A DNA stretch of 64,000 bases from positions 1 to 64,000 of the forward strand of contig JBAXPV010000019.1 of NCBI GenBank assembly GCA_037132075.1. The letters run 5' to 3'. Position 1 is the first letter of the stretch, and every line of letters starts with the position of its first letter. The notes beneath the pieces were generated by a model. The model was given only the letters and a program-made list of their open reading frames with translations, ran no database searches and was not told the origin of the DNA. Positions 10,401-16,000 of the stretch are shown piece by piece. The position numbers were made by a program, and so were the translations under genes. This stretch comes from JBAXPV01 sp037132075. GTDB lineage: Bacteria > Bacteroidota > Bacteroidia > Bacteroidales > CAIXZF01.

Positions 10401-10567
10401 ATGGCGCGATATCTTTTGGCGATACAAATACAGCCGTGGTAAATTCAGTGCTATGTAAAGGAGATGGTTTGTGTAATGTGGTTTGCCCTACTTCCGCAAT
10501 TTCGCTGAAACACTATACCGATGAAGAGTTGCTGAATCAGATAGATGCAGCAATCGATTGGAAATAA
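7490..10567 (+). CDS. bamE: BamE, long HdrA-like flavoprotein with multiple FeS clusters
   Basis: 1025 residues, start codon GTG. It is a double HdrA-type protein. A first FAD-binding Rossmann motif (GGGISGIQAALDLA, near residue 26) is followed by the HdrA cysteine cluster DCSMCIESPK and ferredoxin motifs CTGCTVCAEYC and CSICVSVC. A second FAD motif (VVGGGLAGMTSALSIA) lies near residue 607, and a C-terminal pair of ferredoxin motifs is seen as CVSCGACISVC and CKGDGLCNVVC. HdrA proteins are flavin-based electron-bifurcating subunits; BamE is proposed to do this in the megadalton Bam complex, driving low-potential electrons to BamBC. The length matches the duplicated BamE type rather than the ~650-residue methanogen HdrA. 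Located between bamD and bamF. Confidence 0.92.
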   Translation: MKKDSVEEQIIKLAADDNFGDVVVVGGGISGIQAALDLATTGYKVFLVDKAPTIGGKMSQLDKTFPTNDCSMCIESPKFIECDRHPNIEILTYTEVVNVEGTAGDFTVTLNKKPRYIIEDKCTGCTVCAEYCPVPIPDPFNQELSNNKAIHIFFSQAVPLVPYIDEACHFLKDQKCSICVSVCKNNAIDLHQKAEKRIVKVGAIVLAPGYDVFHPEVRGDYGYGKYQNVVTSLDFERLLCATGPHTGEILRPSDHKHPKKIAWIHCVGSRQTMPGGHSYCSSVCCTYIQKQVILAKDHDADMQAMIFHNDIRSYGKEFERFYQRAENLPGVTFIRSYVTVGKEIPGSKNVTIRYATNDEGVKEEEFDLVVLGVGLVPPANVEHFADIFGIELNAHQFCNVKATSPIHTSRPGIFISGAFQGPLDIPESVIGASGANAVVGELLHSRRGKLSKERIYPEERDVSDEELRVGVFACHCGANIGRVVDIPGLVDYSRTLDNVVHAEEGLFICSTDAAQQISNTIREKKLNRVIVAACTPKTHEPLFRDTLREGGINQYFFDMANIREHCSWVHSKQKEEASQKAKDIVRMSVARVAHLEPLQEFDLPVNKTALVVGGGLAGMTSALSIAKQGFEVHLIEKEVNLGGMALRIPTTLEGMDVREYLRDLIRQVYQHPLVYVSHSAKITDVSGYVGNFVTTVQSEGRTKTIKHGAAILATGAVEYRPTEYLYGQDDRVMTSAELGERLALHDQKITEAGSLVMIQCVGCRQEDRNYCSRVCCSHSIKNALKLKKVNPGIDIYILFRDIRTYGYSEDYYREASDNNVKFIRYEPEFSPLVEIVKEGASETLRISVPDPILGKLLVIEPDFISLAAAVIASEGSYEASRLFKVAMNQDGFFQEAHVKLRPVDFTAEGVYLCGTAHYPKHITEVISQAYGAAGRAISLLSQDTVTASGSVCEVNDKACVSCGACISVCTYGAISFGDTNTAVVNSVLCKGDGLCNVVCPTSAISLKHYTDEELLNQIDAAIDWK

Positions 10568-10607
10568 ATTGATTTAGAAAAGCTACTTAGAAAACAAGAT
10601 AGAAATA

Positions 10608-11375
10608 ATGAGTATAGACCATAGTTTTCAACCTAAAATAATCGGCATCATTTGTAATTGGTGTTGTTATGGCGGTGCTGACCTTTGTGGCGTTTCACGC
10701 TTTCAATACCCTCCACATATCCGCTTGATCAGGGTGATGTGTTCGGCGCGGGTTGATATGCTCCATGTTTTGAGGGCATTCTCAAATGGACAAGATGCTG
10801 TGTTTATCGGGGGCTGCCATCTTTGTGATTGCCATTATGTTACCAATGGAAATTTCAATGCATTTGGGATGGTCCAGGTGTTTAGAAAAATACTAACGCT
10901 CATCGGAATTTCGCCTGAACGTCTAAGGATTGAATGGGTTTCAGCCGGGGAAGGCATCCGTTTTGCCAATTTTATGAATGATTATAGTGTAGCGCTTACA
11001 AAATTGGGACCTCTCGGCAAAGCTGAAGGCATCGATGCAAAAACCCTGGCTTTGAAATTAGATGCAGTATATAAGCTCATTCCATATATCAAATTGGTGC
11101 TGACGCAGAAGTTTCATGTTCCCCAAAGAACCGAAGAAGCCTACCATAACTTTTTTAACAGTGTTGAATTCGACAGATTGTTTGACGAGTTAATTGCGCA
11201 AAAACTTGCCACAAGTCTGATTACCTGTCTCCTTCAGGAAAAGCCTCAATCTACCGGCGAAATTGCGGATTCCTTGGGGTTAAGTCCATCAGAAGTGGCA
11301 AAATATATGAATGGCTCAACGAAGCAGGGATTGGTGAGATATGATGTAAACAACAAATGTTATGAACTGGCGTAA
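10608..11375 (+). CDS. bamF: BamF, MvhD-like subunit with C-terminal winged-helix-like extension
   Basis: 255 residues. The N-terminal ~140 residues match the MvhD/FrhD FeS domain: Cys16, Cys19, Cys20 and Cys27 in CNWCCYGGADLCG, Cys45 in MCSARVD, and Cys70, 73 and 75 in GGCHLCDCHY. MvhD proteins link an electron donor to HdrA, here BamE. No in-frame TGA interrupts the gene, so it is a Cys-only protein, whereas the purified Geobacter Bam complex contains selenium attributed to BamF (recalled, not checked). Extra cysteines at 20 and 73, where MvhD proteins more often have Ser/Thr and Gly, are candidates for the replaced position. The last ~55 residues (TGEIADSLGLSPSEVAKYMNG) look like a winged helix. 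It is placed 40 bp after bamE. Confidence 0.9.
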   Translation: MSIDHSFQPKIIGIICNWCCYGGADLCGVSRFQYPPHIRLIRVMCSARVDMLHVLRAFSNGQDAVFIGGCHLCDCHYVTNGNFNAFGMVQVFRKILTLIGISPERLRIEWVSAGEGIRFANFMNDYSVALTKLGPLGKAEGIDAKTLALKLDAVYKLIPYIKLVLTQKFHVPQRTEEAYHNFFNSVEFDRLFDELIAQKLATSLITCLLQEKPQSTGEIADSLGLSPSEVAKYMNGSTKQGLVRYDVNNKCYELA

Positions 11376-11440
11376 GATTTCAAATCCCCAATATGCCGTC
11401 AACCTATTGGACTTTGGGATGTGGACTTTAATTTAAATAT

Positions 11441-11893
11441 ATGAACACAGAGAGAATCGACCAGATAATCGATAGATATAAGGGTGAAGCAAGTTCCCTC
11501 ATCCAGGTTTTACTTGAGATTCAAAGCGAAAATCGTTGGCTCCCTAAGCTTGCGCTTGAAAGGGTCAGTGAGAAATTGCAGATTCCTTTAACCCGGACGA
11601 TGCACATTGCCAGCTTTTATAAAGCATTCAGCCTTGTGCCAAAAGGACGTCATGAAGTTCACATATGCATGGGGACCGCCTGTCACGTAAGGGGTTCAAA
11701 ACGGGTTCTGGAAACAGTTGAAGACCTGACCGGGATTAAAGCAGGTGAAACAGATGTGGAGATGAAATTCAGCCTGGAAACTGTGAATTGCCTGGGATGC
11801 TGCGCCTTGGGCCCCGTGATGGAAATCAACGGAAAAACTCATGGGAATATCTCGGTCAGCGAAACAAAAGCGGTGTTAAATAGCTATGAATAG
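11441..11893 (+). CDS. bamG: BamG, NuoE-like [2Fe-2S] subunit
   Basis: 150 residues, the size of NuoE/HoxE 24-kDa-type subunits. The thioredoxin-like domain carries the C-x4-C ... C-x3-C ligand set: Cys76 and Cys81 in CMGTACHVRG, Cys117 and Cys121 in NCLGCCALGP. An N-terminal helical bundle (residues 1-60) is typical. It forms a diaphorase-like unit with BamH and BamI that connects NAD(H) to the BamDEF hub. Ten bases separate it from bamH; a 65-bp gap precedes it. Confidence 0.93.
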   Translation: MNTERIDQIIDRYKGEASSLIQVLLEIQSENRWLPKLALERVSEKLQIPLTRTMHIASFYKAFSLVPKGRHEVHICMGTACHVRGSKRVLETVEDLTGIKAGETDVEMKFSLETVNCLGCCALGPVMEINGKTHGNISVSETKAVLNSYE

Positions 11894-11902
11894 GGGGAAA
11901 TA

Positions 11903-13825
11903 ATGACGCAGTTAACGACACCAGAATCACTGGAAAAATTCAGACAAGAGATCTTGTCCAAAAGAGATCCGGAAAAACCTTGTATCACGCTTTGTTGTGG
12001 CTCTGCCTGTAATGCTTCAGGAAGTGAAAAAGTAGCCACCAGGATCCAAGAAGAGATTGAATTACAAGGATTAAGCAGCCAGGTTGACCTCAGGAAAACC
12101 GGTTGTCATGGCTTTTGTGAGCGAGGTCCTATTATCGTAAATCATCCGGATGAAACGACTTATTTACAGATAAAGCCAGAGGACATCCCGGAAATAGTTT
12201 CTCAGACTGTAAAAGAAAAAAAATTGATTGATCGTTTGCTTTATACCGATCCAAATACGAAGGAAAAGATCATTCATGAATCTGAAATTCCATTCTACAA
12301 ATACCAGGAGCGGCTTGTATTCGGGTCCAACGGGAGTATTGATCCCAAGAGCATTGAAGATTATATTGCCATAGAGGGATATACTGCACTTGCCAGGATT
12401 TTTTCGGGAATGAGTCCTGTTGAAGTTCTCGAAGAAGTGAAAAAATCGAAGTTAAGGGGCAGGGGAGGTGGAGGCTTTTCGACAGGAAGCAAGTGGGAAG
12501 GCTCCCGAAATGCGCCTGAGAAAACAAAATATGTGATCGTCAATGCCGACGAAGGCGACCCGGGAGCATATATGGACAGGGCTTTGTTGGAAGGCAACCC
12601 TCATGCCGTTCTTGAAGGATTAATTATTGGGGCTTATGCCATTGGTGCCCAGGAAGGCTATATTTATGTCAGGCAGGAATACCCGCTGGCTGTAGAAAAT
12701 ATCAAGCTGGCCATTCATCAGGCTGAGGCATATGGCTTACTTGGTAATAATATCCTGGGCTCAGGGTTTGACTTCCAGGTTATCGTTCATCAGGGCGCTG
12801 GTGCTTTTGTCTGTGGCGAATCCACTGCGCTGATGACAGCCCTGGAAGGACGGGTTGGAGAACCCAGGCCAAAATATGTCCGCTCTAACATCAAAGGTCT
12901 TTGGGACAAACCCAGCGTTTTAAATAATGTGGAAACCTGGGCAAACATCCCGCTCATTATTAATAAGGGATCTGACTGGTTTACAAAAATCGGGACCGAA
13001 GGAAGTAAGGGGACAAAGATATTCTCCCTTGTGGGCAAAATTGTGAATACAGGTCTCGTTGAAGTCCCGATGGGCATGACCCTCAGGGACATCATCTTTA
13101 AAATAGGCGGCGGAATTCCGGGAGGCAAGAAATTCAAAGCGGTTCAGACGGGAGGACCCTCAGGCGGATGTATCCCTGAGGAGGACTTAGATTTGGAAGT
13201 TGGGTTTGATGAACTCGCCAGGGCTGGTTCCATGATGGGATCCGGCGGGATGATTGTCATGGATGAAGATACCTGTATGGTTGATGTCGCCAGGTATTTC
13301 ATCAATTTCCTGACCGACGAATCCTGTGGAAAATGTGTTCCATGCCGCGAAGGCCTGCGACAGATGAATAAAATCCTTACCAATATTACTGAAGGCAGGG
13401 GAAAAGAAGGCGATATCGAACTCTTGGAAGTCTTATCGGAGACTGCCATGGAAGCTTCCCTTTGTGCTTTGGGCAAAAGTGCGCCAAATCCTTTTCTGAG
13501 CACTTTGCATTATTTCAGAGCGGAATATGAGGCACACATTAAAGAAAAGCGATGCCCGGCCTTATACTGTAAGGAACTGATTAAATTTTATATAGACCCG
13601 GATAAGTGCAGAGCCTGTTTAATTTGTCTTAAAAAGTGTCCTGCCGATGCGATTGATGGCGCTAAAAAAATGATCCATATTATCGACCAGGAAAAATGCA
13701 CCAACTGTGGAACGTGCTTTGAAGTCTGTCCTTCCCATTTTGGGGCTGTACAGAAGATTTCGGGCAAGCCACTTCCGGCTCGTATCGCTGAAGAGGAAAG
13801 AACAATACCCAGTAAGAGCAATTAA
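11903..13825 (+). CDS. bamH: BamH, NuoF-like NADH-binding subunit
   Basis: 640 residues with the domain order of HndC/NuoF diaphorases. An N-terminal thioredoxin-like [2Fe-2S] domain has LCCGSACNASG and KTGCHGFCERG. The FMN/NADH domain has RGRGGGGFSTGSKW near residue 185, DEGDPGAYMDR near 215 and GAGAFVCGESTALMTALEG. An SLBB-like domain is followed by the [4Fe-4S] motif ESCGKCVPCREG with the distal Cys in SLCALGKSAPNP. Two C-terminal ferredoxin motifs, CRACLICLKKC and CTNCGTCFEVC, close the protein. Expected role: NAD(H) exchange site of the Bam complex, with FMN. Its stop (13823-13825) is one base before the bamI ATG. Confidence 0.94.
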   Translation: MTQLTTPESLEKFRQEILSKRDPEKPCITLCCGSACNASGSEKVATRIQEEIELQGLSSQVDLRKTGCHGFCERGPIIVNHPDETTYLQIKPEDIPEIVSQTVKEKKLIDRLLYTDPNTKEKIIHESEIPFYKYQERLVFGSNGSIDPKSIEDYIAIEGYTALARIFSGMSPVEVLEEVKKSKLRGRGGGGFSTGSKWEGSRNAPEKTKYVIVNADEGDPGAYMDRALLEGNPHAVLEGLIIGAYAIGAQEGYIYVRQEYPLAVENIKLAIHQAEAYGLLGNNILGSGFDFQVIVHQGAGAFVCGESTALMTALEGRVGEPRPKYVRSNIKGLWDKPSVLNNVETWANIPLIINKGSDWFTKIGTEGSKGTKIFSLVGKIVNTGLVEVPMGMTLRDIIFKIGGGIPGGKKFKAVQTGGPSGGCIPEEDLDLEVGFDELARAGSMMGSGGMIVMDEDTCMVDVARYFINFLTDESCGKCVPCREGLRQMNKILTNITEGRGKEGDIELLEVLSETAMEASLCALGKSAPNPFLSTLHYFRAEYEAHIKEKRCPALYCKELIKFYIDPDKCRACLICLKKCPADAIDGAKKMIHIIDQEKCTNCGTCFEVCPSHFGAVQKISGKPLPARIAEEERTIPSKSN

Positions 13826-13826
13826 A

Positions 13827-14453
13827 ATGAAAGATATCCTTTTACAGATTGACGGGAAACCAATAGTGTCAAAAGAAGGGATGACTGTGCTTGAAGCAGC
13901 CCAGGGCGCCGGGATCTCTATTCCCAAACTTTGTCACCATGAAAAATTGGTCCCCTTTGGGGGTTGCCGGCTTTGCATGGTTGAAGTGTCATCCGGAGGT
14001 TCTTCCAAACTCGTGGTGTCCTGTGTATTTCCGGTTGAAGAAAACCTGGTGGTAAAAACACGTTCTGAGAAAATTGACAGGATTCGAAAAACGATCCTGG
14101 AACTCTTACTTGCGCATGCGCCAAATTCACCCGAATTACAGGAACTCACCCGTGAATATGGCGCCAATAAAAATCGATTTGAGAAAGAGGCATCGTTTTG
14201 TGTACACTGTGGGCTGTGTGTCAGATACTGTGCCGAGGTGAAACAGTTGAATGCAGTAGGTTTTATCGACAGAGGAATTAATAAAGAAATTTGTTTTATT
14301 CCTGACATCGCTTCAAAAGAATGCAATAGCTGTAAGGAATGTTTTCCACTCTGCCCGACATCCTATCTCCAGGCTGCCTTTGTTTTCATTGAAGCCCTGG
14401 CATTTCCAAGATCTTCTGCCGGGCCTCAGGCTGGTATAAAGGAACAGACTTAG
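13827..14453 (+). CDS. bamI: BamI, NuoG/HoxU-like FeS subunit
   Basis: 208 residues from the ATG at 13827; the longer open frame starting inside bamH is not needed, because homology begins at MKDILLQIDGKPI. The N-terminal [2Fe-2S] ferredoxin domain has CHHEKLVPFGGCRLCMVEV and a later SCVFPV. The second part has two [4Fe-4S] motifs, CVHCGLCVRYC and CNSCKECFPLC, as in HoxU and the N-terminal part of NuoG. Last gene of the bam set, directly after bamH with a one-base gap, completing the NuoEFG-like trio BamGHI. The final ~20 residues (FPRSSAGPQAGIKEQT) look non-conserved. I see no terminator after it. Confidence 0.9.
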   Translation: MKDILLQIDGKPIVSKEGMTVLEAAQGAGISIPKLCHHEKLVPFGGCRLCMVEVSSGGSSKLVVSCVFPVEENLVVKTRSEKIDRIRKTILELLLAHAPNSPELQELTREYGANKNRFEKEASFCVHCGLCVRYCAEVKQLNAVGFIDRGINKEICFIPDIASKECNSCKECFPLCPTSYLQAAFVFIEALAFPRSSAGPQAGIKEQT

Positions 14454-14580
14454 TAACAGGGCCTTATTTAACGTGTAAAAAAAACCGCAAATCTGTTGCG
14501 CCTCAGGATACTCTTTTCTTAAAAAACGATTTGTTGCTTGGGTGCAAGAATATGTTACATTTATGAAAAAAAACAAGCAT

Positions 14581-15390
14581 ATGAAAAAAACCTTACTCTC
14601 TTTGTTGATGTTGGTGTTTGGATTTCAGACAATCCAGGCCCAAACCACGCTTGACACTGCTGTTAATATCATTGGTACTGATATTGACGGGAATTCATTT
14701 AACCTGTTTAATACGTTAAATTCAGGCAAATATGTGGTTATCGATTTTTTGTTCACCACTTGTGGTCCTTGTCAGCTTGCCGCACCAAAGTACTATGGCG
14801 CTTTTGTGAATTATGGATCGAATGATCCGGCCGCACAGATTGTATTTATTTCGATTAACAGGGATGATAACAACAGTGTGATGCACAGTTGGGAACAGAC
14901 ATATTCAAATCCCACCGGACCTTATCCTATCGGATTCAGCGGAACAGAGGGCAGTGATGTTGCCGGTCCACAGGCATTTTATACCCTTTATGGAATCGGT
15001 GCATTCCCCACATTTATTTTGATTGAGCCCAACAGGCACATCGCTGAAAAAGACATGTGGCCAATCACAGACCCATCAACCTTTACTACTTATTTTCAGG
15101 CTCATGGCTTGAATCCTGTTGCTGCGGGAATCATTGAAGTGAATCCTTCATCAGAGGTTTCCATATATCCAATCCCAGCCCAGGATGAAATTACACTTTC
15201 CTCAGAAAGCAAAGCCATCAGTGGTCTTGAAATTATTGACCAGCTCGGAAATATTGTTTTCAAGCAGGATAGAATCCTGACAGGCAATACCTGCAAATAT
15301 GATGTTTCCGCTTATAAAGCCGGCATTTATTATATCAGGGTAAGCCTGGACAATGATACGCAATCGACACTAAAATTTGTAAAACTCTAA
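14581..15390 (+). CDS. Secreted thioredoxin-fold (TlpA/AhpC-like) protein with T9SS sorting domain
   Basis: 269 residues from the ATG at 14581, which gives a clean signal peptide (MKKTLLSLLMLVFGFQTIQA-Q); an in-frame ATG at 14563 and GTG at 14542 lie upstream. Residues ~25-175 form a thioredoxin-like domain: the active-site motif CGPC sits in LFTTCGPCQLAAP, and a cis-Pro region GIGAFPTF follows. The last ~75 residues (VSIYPIPAQDEITL to YYIRVSLDN...LKFVKL) are a type A type IX secretion sorting domain. The protein is thus expected at the cell surface or outside, where a dithiol thioredoxin fold may handle disulfides or act as a peroxiredoxin relative. It lies 128 bp after bamI on the same strand; a functional tie is unproven. 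Confidence 0.85.
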   Translation: MKKTLLSLLMLVFGFQTIQAQTTLDTAVNIIGTDIDGNSFNLFNTLNSGKYVVIDFLFTTCGPCQLAAPKYYGAFVNYGSNDPAAQIVFISINRDDNNSVMHSWEQTYSNPTGPYPIGFSGTEGSDVAGPQAFYTLYGIGAFPTFILIEPNRHIAEKDMWPITDPSTFTTYFQAHGLNPVAAGIIEVNPSSEVSIYPIPAQDEITLSSESKAISGLEIIDQLGNIVFKQDRILTGNTCKYDVSAYKAGIYYIRVSLDNDTQSTLKFVKL

Positions 15391-15409
15391 ACGGTATCGT
15401 TCTTCTTAA

Positions 15410-15761
15410 AAGGAAAAGAGGGTTTCTCAAAAATATCTACCCCATGAGCAATTAAGTGAAAAATTATTAGAAGTAATAGAACATGAAGGTGTTGTCTCTA
15501 TCATGTCGTGGGGTGTGGAACCTCATTTAGTAAACACCTGGAATTCATACCTGGTCGTTACCGAAGATGGGCGTATTTTAATTCCTGCCTTTGGCTTTCG
15601 GAAAAAAAAATGTTGATGTAAACGATAAGGTGAAAATAAGCCTGGGGAGTAAGGATGTTCTGGGGTACAAAGATTACCAGGGAACTGGGTATCTTATTGA
15701 CGGCACACGCCACTTCCTCCTTCAAAAGCAAAAGCCCGGTATTCCGGGCTTTTGCTTTTGA
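15410..15761 (+). pseudogene. Decayed FMN-binding pyridoxamine-phosphate-oxidase-like gene
   Basis: A readable frame beginning after a stop at 15407 has no start codon. It encodes QLSEKLLEVIEHEGVVSI, then HLVNTWNSYLVVTEDGRILIPA, typical of small FMN-binding PPOX-family proteins. At a run of nine A (15602-15610) the frame breaks; shifted by one base it continues NVDVNDKVKISLGSKDVLG and GTGYLIDGTRHFL, also family-typical. Homology stops near 15717 and the frame then runs through a terminator hairpin to a TGA at 15759-15761. The start region and C-terminal strand are missing, so this is a remnant with one frameshift and two truncations. A sequencing error could explain the A-run but not the lost ends. 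Confidence 0.78.
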
Positions 15762-15762
15762 A
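15721..15762. terminator. Strong bidirectional intrinsic terminator
   Basis: A perfect 19-bp inverted repeat (TTCAAAAGCAAAAGCCCGG and its complement) surrounds a TATT loop. T-rich arms on both strands make it usable in either direction. It caps the decayed PPOX-like gene and isolates the bam side from the TonB receptor gene. Confidence 0.88.
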
Positions 15763-15871
15763 ATCGTGTCGCCAGAGAAAAATCTACTGAGACCACCGAT
15801 TTGGTAAGGGCTAAGTCGGAATTGTGGTAGATGATGTTTGTCATGTTTTGAGGTACAACTCAATTTTTTCC

Positions 15872-15901
15872 TTGACAAAGGGGGGCTCGTCGTATTATAT
15901 T
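15872..15901 (+). promoter_or_regulatory. Promoter of the TonB receptor gene
   Basis: TTGACA (15872-15877), an 18-base spacer and TATATT (15896-15901), followed by TAC. The element lies ~100 bp upstream of the receptor ATG, leaving a long AT-rich leader. The same layout, including the flanking AA after TTGACA and TAC after TATATT, is found before the hybrid kinase gene at 18781. Confidence 0.55.
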
Positions 15902-16000
15902 TACCAATTCATATCTACATATACAACAGAAAAGATATGTAATTATATGATAATGAGTTGATTACGTTGTTTCTAATTATTAACAATTAAACCATCAAAC

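Noticed and set aside
15558..15878. Minus-strand frame of 106 codons
   Set aside because: It runs across the PPOX-like remnant and the 19-bp terminator hairpin and looks like noise.
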